64,000 nt of DNA from Nectonema munidae (Eukaryota; Nematomorpha; Nectonematoida; Nectonematidae), in NCBI GenBank assembly GCA_030549495.1, contig JAUIRK010001060.1:372001-436000 (forward strand). Reading direction: 5' to 3'. The position numbers and the translations under genes are program-made. The notes below the pieces were generated by a model. The model did not search any database. It saw only the letters and a list, made by a program, of their open reading frames with translations, and was not told the origin of the DNA. Of the stretch, positions 21,166 to 32,496 are shown piece by piece (position 1 is the first letter of the stretch; each line of letters starts with the position of its first letter).

Positions 21166-22789
21166 ATCAGATCAAATATACAGATCTATAATTGAATGTT
21201 ATGTGCAAATTGTAACTTATGTGAAATTAATACTTTACAATGTCTTCAAAGAATAAATAACAAATCACAACAGGAATATAGACATACACTAGTAAATTCA
21301 CTTAGTCCGCAACAAAAAATTGTCTGGGGTTGTCGCCCATTTCCGACTTCTTGATTTTTCTGAAGATAGACAGATATATATAGATAAAGGCAGGCAGGGT
21401 GGAATTTGGAAAGCAATAATAATGTATAACGGATGAATTGAATTATCGGAAACATTACGCTTGATAAAAAAAACAGTATGAGAAAAAAAATAAAAACCAA
21501 GATTTAACAGTGGAATAACTACTGCACCAAAAGTCAGAAATGACCGCTATATGGCAGGGGTATTAAAATTATGTTATTGAACATATTCCCATAGCATATA
21601 ACTTAATAAACGTTGGCGTATATGTTTACATATAAGATAAATGCGTATACTGCTTTGAATGATCAAATGTCCGAGGGAAACGATTGACGGCTTTTCTTAG
21701 CTTTTTGGGTGTTCTTGGAATTGGGTACAGATTCTGAAATCATAATCTCATCTCACTTCAATAAATTTCTTTTCCAACTGTGTAGAACAAAAGAAATGCA
21801 TCCTTTTCACTAGTTGGCCTACACAATATTTCTGGTTTTCTCTTCATAATGTTGCTTGAAGCATTTGAATTTTCGAAAGGGCTGTCTGTAATTGTACTTT
21901 ATGTTCTACGACAAAAAATTCTTTCACCAAATGCAACAGAAGCTTTCTCTCTCTCTGAATTATTATTATCAAAGAAAATTTCAATATCACTTTCTTTTTC
22001 TTTATTTTATCTTTATCTATTGTATCTTCATAATTATTTTCATTGTTATAAAATTCATCTTTCGAACTTTCAATACTTACTGAAATCAAGACACATGCTT
22101 GTTTGACATTGTATTAAACAAAAATAATCAAATCAATAGCAATAAAAAGCTTAGTACGCTATTCAGGAAAGCTGAAATGCAACAAAACTGTGCAATGCTT
22201 GTAATTGATATATCACGAATGAAGTAAAAAATCCAAGTATTTCATCTCTCGTCATCAAATCACTCGACACTACATCCATACGTGACATACATAACCACTT
22301 AAATCCGTGGTTTCGTAATCAGTGCAAATTAAGCGTTAATTAACCGATGAATAAGACTAGTTAATTCACCCTAACCAAAGCGTAATTGATGAGTTAAGTC
22401 CAACTCGCAAAAGCTTTATCAAATCACAACAACTTTGCATTTATAAATACGTTCAAACTATTTTCTCCATTTGTGTAATTATATCATGTTTTTTTGTAAT
22501 CACTAGTGTATAACTTTATTTTCATGTTCTAGTACTTGGGAAAGACAATTAGTTGAAGGTGACAATTGATTGAATACGACAAATGGTTGAATACGCTAAT
22601 TCGTTCAATGTTAGGTTTACTGTTAGCTAGAGTTAGTGTTAGTTTTTAGTTTTAGGATGATTTAAATATAAAAAAGGAAGAAAGGCGCTGACATATGTGT
22701 TGGCTGGTTGGAGATAGATATCAAAGCACTTTCAGCCGTAAGGCTATATGCTCGCGTTACGCTTGAGATGGTTAATCACAGATTTGTGA
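21166..22789. other. Intergenic DNA, nothing firmly recognised
   Basis: Frames on both strands at 21,844-22,106 overlap completely. The minus one is charged (DTIDKDKIKKKK) and might be a degenerate acidic tail of some protein, but there is no motif. Weak repeats of GTTGAATACG and GTTAG type occur at about 22,550-22,650. Confidence 0.35.
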
Positions 22790-22880
22790 TTTTGTTTTTA
22801 AGAGTGGGAAGCCTTTGGGATCGAACCTTTAACCTTCAATTGCTAAGCTGGGAGGTACACCCTGACAACCGTTGAGGCTC
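22790..22880 (-). repeat. B-box-bearing tRNA-like relic
   Basis: The minus strand contains GGTTCGATCCC (22818-22828), a perfect B box, preceded by GCTTAGCAATTGAAGGTT, which only loosely fits an A box and lies too close. Like the 19,193 site it shares AAGGTTnnnGGTTCGATnCC, hinting at one SINE family. Confidence 0.3.
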
Positions 22881-23289
22881 GAACACTGTGTGTGCGATTC
22901 TAAATATTAAACAAAACATTTTCCATTATTCCATTTTGCGTTTTTATCATTAAAAACTTTATTTTTATGATTTTTGTTAGAGTTAGTTGGAATAGAGATA
23001 TAACTTATATTGCAAATTAAGACATATGAGGATTGCGAAATTGTCACATTCACTCAATTGTCACACTAAGTCCAAGTTCTAATAAAATTTTGTTGATTTG
23101 CATTTCTTCACTCGTTTTTCCAGCATCATCACGATTTGGAAAATGTAGTTAATGTGACAGCAATCATTATGATTCATGAACAGTGTTCGAACGCCCTTTG
23201 TTATTACTTAATTATATATAATGACTGTTTTAGTTATTAGGAGATGAGAAATTCTCTAATGATGAGAGGTGAAAAGTCGTACCATCATT

Positions 23290-23454
23290 TCAAATACTTG
23301 AAAAACTTTTTTTTTCATTCTTAAAAAATCGCAATACACCGACTCCTTCTCCGACGCATGTTCCTTTTAGATCTCCGGCACCAACGACTCTCTGTCCGTA
23401 ATCTCGAATTAGGCGCGCTTCTCTTAGTATTTTTAAATCATGTGGTTGTAACAT
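23290..23454 (-). CDS. Small uncharacterised ORF (54 aa), possible exon
   Basis: From an ATG at 23454 the minus strand encodes MLQPHDLKILREARLIRDYG then QRVVGAGDLKGTCVGEGVGV and a lysine-rich end, stopping at 23290. The middle 33 codons are much more GC-rich than the flanks and Gly/Val-rich, unlike the Lys/Ile/Phe frames typical of noise here. The plus strand is also open across it, and I recognise no family. It could be an exon fragment or part of an unrecognised repeat. Confidence 0.2.
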   Translation of the reverse strand: MLQPHDLKILREARLIRDYGQRVVGAGDLKGTCVGEGVGVLRFFKNEKKSFSSI

Positions 23455-23699
23455 TTATGCATTTGCATTCATTTGGTCAAAGCAAATTTTTCTCAGTTTA
23501 GATTCATCATCACATCATTCATTATTTATTAAATATGAAAGTAAAATCAATACAGCAAATAAATTTTATTAAGGTATATCATCTCAATCTCTTTGCTTGC
23601 TACCATGATTAGTGATAGAGAATTTTCATTATCTTTTACTGAGTAAATAGAGAAATCTTTATTACCTCACCTTTGTCTTATAGTGAAGAAAATCAATGA

Positions 23700-23770
23700 A
23701 GCCATATATATATATATATATATTGATACGTTTTTGCATGTCTAATTCAGTGGTGGTGCGTATTTCTTGG
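23700..23770 (+). repeat. (TA)n with diverged copy of the 149-bp repeat unit
   Basis: A TA run (about 23,704-23,724) is followed by GCATGTCTAATTCAGTGGTG. This resembles the ATATATAC...AAGTATGCTGAATTTAGTG block at 2,584-2,625. Confidence 0.45.
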
Positions 23771-24074
23771 AAAGAAAGTGGGCGAGAAGTTTTTAATGTC
23801 GTATTTAAATTAGAAATGCTATTGATTGCTCAAAGAGATCATGCACTGACTGCCTCCATTTAATTGGAAAAAAGGCTTTCGTCATGAATAATTTACTTAA
23901 GTTGGAATTAATTTTTACACATTCATCTCTTACCAATCTATTTATTAAACCAATCATATCCTGAAAAAAGTGCGTGGATTCGAGAAAAACTCATCCAAAC
24001 TCAGTGACTCTAAACGTCGTAGGATAATGTTTCGAGATTAATGTGACTCAAAGTTCATCGATATATACCTCAAT

Positions 24075-24197
24075 TTGTCCTATTTTCTCCTTTTTTAATT
24101 ATGTTTTGTTCGTTTGCAATTCTATCTTGTCATTTTGCAATTTTATTTTGTCATTTTGCAATCCTATTTTGTCATTTTCGTATTCTATTCTGTGATA
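24075..24197 (+). repeat. Outlying patch of 21-bp satellite, about six units
   Basis: TTTGCAATTCTATCTTGTCA-type units in the same orientation as the main array end at the left border of the LINE. The simplest reading is that they are the severed left edge of the array, separated from the rest by LINE insertion. Confidence 0.8.
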
Positions 24198-24549
24198 AAA
24201 ATCTTGTAAAAATTACTCTTAATAAATTTAAAAGTGCACGAGATGTCTTTAGGAAAATTTTGATTTATCCTAATGAACGACTAAGGCTTTGTGAGTAATG
24301 AACTCAAACTGAAAAATTTTAATAATTCCGACAATTCTTTTAGTTTTGTGATATCAGAAGATCTAGACTCTGAGTGGAAAATTATCAAGGAAAGAAAGTT
24401 AGAAGATAACAAAGCTAACATTACTTCCAACAACTAGTTTAGTAAATCAACTCTACAAAAAAATCAACAAACTTTCTACTTTTGCTTCTATGTACAACTA
24501 TGATTTTATCTTTATATAACATAATTTACTCCGAAGGACGTCAATCATA

Positions 24550-25180
24550 CAATTAATCTAGATGCATACTCTATAGACGAATATGACATGTTTTCAAAGT
24601 TACCTATAAATTATAAGCATAGCTTAATTAAGTATAATAAGAGAGGAATTTCTTTTTACTAGAAAAAAGATATCAAGGTTCAAGAAATTTTTATAGTAGA
24701 TTGTCAGAATGTAGAATATTAGTGCCTTAAAGTTGAAACAAAACTTCCATCCACTATTTTCTCGTGTTTTTATAGAAGTCCTTCTGTTGATGGTTTTGGT
24801 TGCACAACCGAACTTTGCCAAGTAATAAACAGAATTCTTTCAATTTTTCAAAACTTTTATATAATTATTCTTGGAGATTTCAATTATCCGAAAATAGATT
24901 GGACTATTTCCGAAAGTTTAAACAGTTATAAACATTACGAGAATATTTTTATAGACAATTTACAGTCAAGTTTTTGACTCAAATAGTAGATTGCAAAGCA
25001 AGAATTAATTCTTTTGGTAATCAAAATCTTTTAGATTTAGGTATCACAAATACGAATGATTTGATCCATGAACTGAATATTTTGCCTAATTATGAGCCAA
25101 AGTGTTCATTATTGCTTATCATTCAATGTTTTATATCATTCAACAAAGACTTTGAATTTAAAGAAAAAATCTTTAGAATA
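24550..25180 (+). pseudogene. LINE endonuclease domain fragment
   Basis: Recognisable blocks in shifting frames are NLDAYSIDEYDMF, YNKRGISFY, CFYRSPSVDGFG, then IIILGDFNYPKIDW (the diagnostic GDFN metal-binding motif of the exonuclease/endonuclease/phosphatase fold). These are followed by LTQIVDCKARINSFGNQNLL and DLGITN, matching the usual Q-V-x-x-x-T-R...N-x-L-D-L...tN. At least one frameshift lies near 24,975 and stops interrupt the earlier part. The final SDH active-site block is not intact. Confidence 0.8.
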
Positions 25181-25495
25181 TAAACTGGAATGAACGCCAG
25201 TGCCTTGGTTTCACTTCCTTTACAAATGTTCTGAAAAATCTAATTCAACTGTTTATTCCTGTACAAAAATTTAAAAAAAGTATAAACCTTTCTTAGATAA
25301 AGAAATTATTCGATTAATTAAAAAGAAGAAGAAGCTATTTAAAAGTTATATAAAGAAAAAAAAGGATTCTTGTGCACTTCAAGAATACAAGTGTTTTTAT
25401 AATAAATTGACATCTATGATCAAAATAAGAAAAATTGAATATGAATACGAAATACTTTAAAACTTCAGAACTATAATTCCAAAAAATTTTTGTTC

Positions 25496-26283
25496 AATCA
25501 AATATCAAACTTTTTGCTGATGATATAAAAGTTTATAATACTTGCATTTATACTTTGAAAACAATCTTGCCAGATTTAGTGAATGATCTACCAAAGGGAG
25601 CTTACTTTTTAATTATGAAAAATCTTACCATATGGAAAAGGGGAAAAACACATAACTTTGATTTCTTTTTTGGTGAGCTTAAAGTTTGTAAAGTGCAAAA
25701 AGAAAGAGATTTAGGAATTATTATTGATAACAAAATGAAATTTCATGGAAACACATCTCATGTAATTTGTAGAGCATTTACCACAATTAACTTGATTAAA
25801 GACTGTTTTTCCAAGATTGATAAGAAAAATGCTTCTCTTCTCTTCAAAATCGTGATACGAACAATTTTGGAATATGGCAATATAATTACTGGACCTCACA
25901 ACAACTTGAATTGAGGAAACTTGAGAAAGTTCAAAGAAAGTTCACTAAAAAAGTAGCTGGTGTCCAAGATATGTCATACAGACAAAATAAAAGAACTCAA
26001 TCTTCCGTCTCTTCTTTATGGAACTATTTATAATAATATATTGAAGAAAAATACTGACATACAAAGAAAAGTTTTACCTCCAATGGCATCAAGTATTTCT
26101 CGATGCAATTCCTTAAAATTTCTACTAGACTCTTAGTATGGCACTTTTAGAAAAACTTATTTCACTAAATCTTCAATTAAAGATTGGAACAATCTACCTC
26201 AAAATTTTGTGGATGCACCAACATTAAATGTATTTAAAAATAGATTAGACTTCCATTGGAGTCATCTCAAGTTTTTACACTAA
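25496..26283 (+). pseudogene. LINE reverse transcriptase, C-terminal part
   Basis: The frame from about 25,496 reads SNIKLFADDIKVYN, the FADD catalytic motif, then RDLGIIIDNKMKFHGNTSHV and IVIRTILEYGNIITGPH, the conserved thumb-side blocks (DLGi.id..lkf..h, vRtiLEYg). The uninterrupted piece ends at 25,914. Downstream, in other frames, come KVQRKFTKKVAGVQDMSY, LNLPSLLYGTIYNN and DWNNLPQNFVDAPTLNVFKN, the typical end of CR1/Jockey ORF2. The motifs before FADD are deleted, so it cannot encode a polymerase. Confidence 0.85.
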
Positions 26284-26392
26284 TGATATTTCGTCTTATG
26301 AAAACTCAAATATTTCATTATTAGAAGTTATTATTTTTAGATGCAATTTTCATAGGTTTGAACAACCTTCTTTTTGCTGAATAAAATATGTT

Positions 26393-27360
26393 ATTCTATT
26401 TTGTTCTTTTGAAATTCTATTTTCTTTGTTTTCAATTCTATTTTGTCTTTTTATAATTATATTTTGTCTTTTTCTAATTATATTTTGTTCTTTTCCAATT
26501 CTATGTTATTCTTTTGCAATTCTATTTTGTCCTTTTTCAATTCTATTTATTCCTTTGCAATTCTATTTTGTTCTTTTCCAATTCTATTTTATTCTTTTGC
26601 ATTTCTATTTTGTCCTTTTGAAATTCTATTTTATCTTTTTTCAATTCTATTTTGCCCTTTTACAATTCTATTTCATTTTCTCTGTTTTTAATTCTATTTT
26701 CTCTGTTTTCAATTCTATTTTGTTCTTTTTCAATTATATTTTATTCTTTTGCAATTCTATTTTGTCTTTTTGCAATTCTATTTTGTTTTTTTATAATTCT
26801 ATTTTATACCTTTGCAATTCTATTTTGTTCTTTTCCAATTCTATTTTGTCTTTTTGCAATTCTATTTTGTCCTTTTCTAATTATATTTTATTCTTTTGCA
26901 ATTCTATTTTGTCCTTTTGAAATTCTATTTTCTCTTTTTATAATTTTATTTTCTCCTTTTCCAATTCTATTTTGTCATTTTTCAATTTAATTTTATTCTT
27001 TTGCAATTCAATTTTGTCTTTTTGCAATTCTATTATATCTTTTTATAATTCTATTTTATTCATTTGCAATTCTATTTTGTTCTTTTCCAATTTACAATTC
27101 TATTTCATTTTCTCTGTTTTCAATTCTATTTTCTCTGTTTTCAATTCTATTTTCACTTTTTTCATTTCTATTTTGTGCTTTTCCAATTCTATTTTATTCT
27201 TTTGCAATTCTATTTTGTCTTTTTATAATTCTATTTTATTCCTTTGCAATTCTATTTTGTTCTTTTCCAAATCTATTTTATTATTTTGCAATTCTATTTT
27301 GTTCATTTGAAATTCTATTTTCTCTTTTTTCAATTCTATTTTGTCCTTTTAAAATTCTAT
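26393..27360 (+). repeat. Diverged left edge of the array
   Basis: Monomers here are more varied than inside, with many Gs (GTTCTTTTGAAATT, CTCTGTTTTCAATT, GTCTTTTTATAATT). A block with TTACAATTCTATTTCATTT and TCTCTGTTTTC occurs at about 26,656-26,725 and again at 27,092-27,155, about 430 bp apart. Greater divergence at an edge is the usual result of reduced homogenisation by unequal exchange. Confidence 0.7.
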
Positions 27361-29202
27361 TAATTCAATTTTGTTCTTTTTCAATTCTATTTTATTCTTT
27401 TCCAATTCCATTTTGTCATTTTGATATTCTATTTTCTTTTTATTCAATTCTATTTTCTCTTTTTTCAATTCTATTTTCTCTTTTTTCAATTTTATTTTGT
27501 GCTTTTCCAATTCTATTTTATTCCTTATCAATTCCATTTTGTCCTTTTTAAATTCTATTTTCTCTTTTTATAATTTTATTTTCTCCTTTTCCAATTCTAT
27601 TTTGTCATTTTTCAATTTAATTTTATTCTTTTGCAATTCAATTTTGTTCTTTTTCAATTCTATTTTATTCTTTTCCAATTCCATTTTGTCCTTTTAATAT
27701 TCTATTTTTTCTTTTTTTCAATTCTATTTTATCTTTTTTCAATTTTATTTTGTGCTTTTCCAATTCTATTTTATTCCTTTTCAATTACATTTTGTCCTTT
27801 TTCAATTCTATTTTCTCCTTTTCCAATTCAATTTTGTCCTTTTTCAATTTTATTTTATTCTTTTTCAATTACATTTTGTCCTTTTGATATTCTATTTTCT
27901 CTTATTTCAATTCTATTTTCTCTTTTTTCAATTTTATTTTGTGCTTTTCCAATTCTATTTTATTCCTTTTCAATTCCATTTTGTCCTTTTTCAATTCTAT
28001 TTTATTCTTTTCCAATTCCATTTTGTCATTTAAATATTCTATTTTCTCTTTATTCAATTCTATTTTCTCTTTTTTCAATTCTATTTTCTCTTTTTTCAAT
28101 TTTATTTTATCCTTTTTCAATTCTATTTTATTTTTTTTCAATTCTATTTTATTCTTTTGCAATTCAATTTTGTTCTTTTTCAATTCTATTTATTCTTTTC
28201 CAATTCCATTTTGTCATTTTGATATTCTATTTTCTCTTTATTCAATTCTATTTTCTCCTTTTCCAATTCTATTTTGTCTTTTTTCAATTCTATTTTATTC
28301 TTTTTCAATTCTATTTTATTCTTTTGCAATTCAATTTTGTTCTTTTTCAATTCTATTTTCTCTTTTTATAATTTTATTTTCTCCTTTTCCAATTCTATTT
28401 TGTCCTTTTTCAATTCTATTTTATTCTTTTGCAATTCAATTTTGTCTTTTTGCAATTCTATTTTATTCTTTTTCAATTCCATTTTGTCCTTTTGATATTC
28501 TATTTTCTCTTTTTTCAATTCTATTTTCTCCTTTTCCAATTCTATTTTGTCTTTTTACAATTCTATTTTATTCTTTTGCAATTCAATTTTGTCCTTTTTC
28601 AATTCTATTTTCTCTTTTTATAATTTTATTTTCTCCTTTTCCAATTCAATTTTGTCCTTTTTCAATTCTATTTTATTCTTTTGCAATTCAATTTTGTTCT
28701 TTTTCAATTCCATTTTGCCATTGAAATTCTATTTCTTTTTTTTCAATTCTATTTTCTCTTTTTTCAATTTTATTTTGTGCTTTTCTAATTCAATTTTGTC
28801 TTTTTGCAATTCTATTTTATTCTTTTTCAATTCCATTTTGTCCTTTTGATATTCTATTTTCTCTTTATTCAATTCTATTTTCTCTTTTTTCAATTTTATT
28901 TTGTGCTTTTCCAATTCTATTTTATTCCTTTTCAATTCCATTTTGTCCTTTTTCAATTCTATTTTATTCTTTTCCAATTCCATTTTGTCATTTTGATATT
29001 CTATTTTCTCTTTATTCAATTCTATTTTCTCTTTTTTCAATTCTATTTTCTCTTTTTTCAATTTTATTTTGTGCTTTTCCAATTCTATTTTATTCCTTTT
29101 CAATTCCATTTTGTCCTTCTTCAATTCTATTTTATTCTTTTTCAATTCTATTTTATTGTTTTGCAATTCAATTTTGTTCTTTTTCAATTCTATTTTCTCT
29201 TT

Positions 29203-30112
29203 TTATAATTTTATTTTCTCCTTTTCCAATTCTATATTGTCCTTTTTCAATTCTATTTTATTCTTTTGCAATTCAATTTTGTTCTTTTTCAATTCTATTT
29301 TATTCTTTTCCAATTCCATTTTGTCATTTTGATATTCTATTTTCTCTTTATTCAATTCTATTTTCTCTTTATTCAATTCTATTTTCTCTTTTTTCAATTT
29401 TATTTTGTGCTTTTCCAATTCTATTTTATTCCTTTTCAATTCCATTTTGTTCTTTTTCAATTCTATTTTATTCCTTTTCAATTATATTTTGTCCTTTTTC
29501 AATTCTATTTTATACTTTTGCAATTCAATTTTGTTCTTTTTGAATTCTATTTTATTCTTTTTTAATTCCATTTTGTCATTTGAAATTCTATTTTCTTTTT
29601 TTTCAATTCTATTTTCTCTTTTTTCAATTTTATTTTGTGCTTTATTCTATTTTAAACTTTTTCAATTCCATTTTGTCCTTTTTCAATTCTATTTTCTCTT
29701 TTTATAATTTTATTTTCTCCTTTTCCAATTCTATTTTCTCCTTTTCCAATTCTATTTTATTCTTTTGCAATTCTATTTTATTCTTTTGCAATTCAATTTT
29801 GTTCTTTTTCAATTCTATTTTATTCTTTTCCAATTCCATTTTGTCATTTTGATATTCTATTTTCTCTTTATTCAATTCTATTTTCTCTTTTTTCAATTCT
29901 ATTTTCTCTTTTTTCAATTTTATTTTGTGCTTTTCCAATTCTATTTTATTACTTTTCAATTCCATTTTGTCCTTTTTCAATTCTATTTTATTCTTTTTCA
30001 ATTCTATTTTATTCTTTTGCAATTCAATTGTGTTCTTTTTCAATTCTATTTTATTCTTTTGCAATTCAATTTTGTTCTTTTTGAATTCTATTTTATTCTT
30101 TTTCAATTCCAT
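29203..30112 (+). repeat. Segment duplicated at 31,519-32,384 (offset about 2.3 kb)
   Basis: The same ordered string of monomer variants recurs 2,316 bp downstream at its start and 2,341 bp downstream at its end, including the rare ATTTTAAACTTTTTC at about 29,650 and 31,990 and paired CTCCTTTTCC units. The 25-bp change in offset reflects indels between copies. Confidence 0.7.
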
Positions 30113-30239
30113 TTTGTCATTTGAAATTCTATTTTCTTTTTTTTCAATTCTATTTTCTCTTTTTTCAATTTTATTTTTTGCTTTTCCAATTCTATTTTAT
30201 TCCTTTTCAATTCCATTTTGTCCTTTTTCAATTCTATTT

Positions 30240-30428
30240 TATCTTTTTATAATTTTATTTTCTCCTTTTCCAATTCTATTTTGTCCTTTTTCAATTCTAT
30301 TTTCTCTTTTTATAATTTTATTTTCTCCTTTTCCAATTCTATTTTGTCCTTTTTCAATTCTATTTTCTCTTTTTATAATTTTATTTTCTCCTTTTCCAAT
30401 TCTATTTTGTCCTTTTTCAATTCTATTT
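30240..30428 (+). repeat. 63-bp trimer amplified three times
   Basis: Three consecutive copies of a three-monomer block (CTCTTTTTATAATTTTATTT, CTCCTTTTCCAATTC, GTCCTTTTTCAATTC) stand in tandem. The same triplet run occurs at about 41,780-41,945. Surrounding landmarks keep a constant offset of 11,547 bp (30,373 to 41,920; 30,436 to 41,983; 30,554 to 42,101), so a larger block has been copied. Confidence 0.75.
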
Positions 30429-32496
30429 TATTCTTTTGCAATTCAATTTTGTTCTTTTTCAATTCTATTTTATTCTTTTTCAATTCCATTTTGTCCTTTT
30501 GATATTCTATTTTCTCTTTATTCAATTCTTTTTTCTCTTTTTTCAATTTTATTTTGTGCTTTTCCAATTCTATTTTATTCCTTTTCAATTCCATTTTGTC
30601 CTTTTTCAATTCTATTTTCTCTTTTTATAATTTTATTTTCTCCTTTTCCAATTCTATTTTGTCCTTTTTCAATTCTATTTTATTCTTTTGCAATTCAATT
30701 TTGTTCTTTTTGAATTCTATTTTATTCTTTTTCAATTCCATTTTGTCATTTGAAATTCTATTTTCTTTTTTTTCAATTCTATTTTCTCTTTTTTCAATTT
30801 TATTTTGTGCTTTTCCAATTCTATTTTATTCCTTTTCAATTCCATTTTGTCCTTTTTCAATTCTATTTTCTCTTTTTATAATTTTATTTTCTCCTTTCCA
30901 ATTCTATTTTGTCCTTTTTCAATTCTATTTTATTCTTTTGCAATTCAATTTTTTTCTTTTTCAATTCTATTTTATTCTTTTCCAATTCCATTTTGTCCTT
31001 TTGATATTCTATTTTCTCTTTTTTCAATTCTATTTTCTCTTTTTTCAATTTTATTTTGTGCTTTTCCAATTCTATTTTATTCCTTTTCAATTCCATTTTG
31101 TTCTTTTTCAATTCTATTTTATTCCTTTTCAATTACATTTTGTCCTTTTTCAATTCTATTTTATTCTTTTTCAATTCTATTTTATTTTCCAATTCTATTT
31201 TATTCTTTTGCAATTCTATTTTGTGCTTTTCCAATTCTATTTTATTCTTTTGCAATTCTATTTTGTCCATTTGAAATTCTATTTTCTCTTTTTTCAATTC
31301 TATTTTCTCTTTTTACAATTCTATTTCATTTTCTCTGTTTTCAATTCTATTTTCTCTGTTTTTTTCACTTTTTTCATTTCTATTTTCTCTTTTTTCAATT
31401 CTATTTTCTCTTTTTTCAATTTTATTTTGTCCTTTTCCAATTCAAATTTGTCCTTTTTCAATTCTATTTTATTCTTTTGCAATTCAATTTTGTTCTTTTT
31501 CAATTCTATTTTCTCTTTTTATAATTTTATTTTCTCCTTTTCCAATTCTATATTGTCCTTTTTCAATTCTATTTTATTCTTTTGCAATTCAATTTTGTTC
31601 TTTTTCAATTCTATTTTATTCTTTTCCAATTCCATTTTGTCATTTTGATATTCTATTTTCTCTTTATTCAATTCTATTTTCTCTTTTTTCAATTCTATTT
31701 TCTCTTTTTTCAATTTTATTTTGTGCTTTTCCAATTCTATTTTATTCCTTTTCAATTCCATTTTGTCCTTTTTCAATTCTATTTTCTCTTTTTATAATTT
31801 TATTTTCTCCTTTTCCAATTCTATTTTGTCCTTTTTCAATTCTATTTTATACTTTTGCAATTCAATTTTGTTCTTTTTGAATTCTATTTTATTCTTTTTT
31901 AATTCCATTTTGTCATTTGAAATTCTATTTTCTTTTTTTTCAATTCTATTTTCTCTTTTTTCAATTTTATTTTGTGCTTTTCCAATTCTATTTTAAACTT
32001 TTTCAATTCCATTTTGTCCTTTTTCAATTCTATTTTCTCTTTTTATAATTTTATTTTCTCCTTTTCCAATTCTATTTTCTCCTTTTCCAATTCTATTTTA
32101 TTCTTTTGCAATTCTATTTTATTCTTTTGCAATTCAATTTTGTTCTTTTTCAATTCTATTTTATTCTTTTCCAATTCCATTTTGTCATTTTGATATTCTA
32201 TTTTCTCTTTATTCAATTCTATTTTCTCTTTTTTCAATTCTATTTTCTCTTTTTTCAATTTTATTTTGTGCTTTTCCAATTCTATTTTATTACTTTTCAA
32301 TTCCATTTTGTCCTTTTTCAATTCTATTTTATTCTTTTGCAATTCAATTTTGTTCTTTTTCAATTCTATTTTATTCTTTTGCAATTCAATTTTGTTCTTT
32401 TTGAATTCTATTTTATTCTTTTTTCAATTCCATTTTGTCATTTGAAATTCTATTTTCTTTTTTTTCAATTCTATTTTCTCTTTTTTCAATTTTATT

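Larger units (their letters stand above)
24198..26392 (+). mobile_element. CR1/Jockey-like LINE, internally deleted, inserted in the satellite
   Basis: The plus strand carries an apurinic endonuclease segment (about 24,550-25,180), then the end of a reverse transcriptase and its C-terminal region (25,496-26,283), followed by a short 3' tail TTTGCTGAATAAAATATG. Satellite of the same orientation lies on both sides. Between about 25,465 and 25,496 the expected N-terminal two thirds of the reverse transcriptase are missing, so this copy is deleted as well as frame-disrupted. The clade call (CR1/L2/Jockey group) rests on the style of the C-terminal blocks. Confidence 0.85.

Noticed and set aside
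24075-24197. Satellite units as ORF1 of the LINE (coiled-coil domain)
   Set aside because: The Lys/Glu heptads read on the minus strand, opposite to the LINE, so they cannot be its ORF1.
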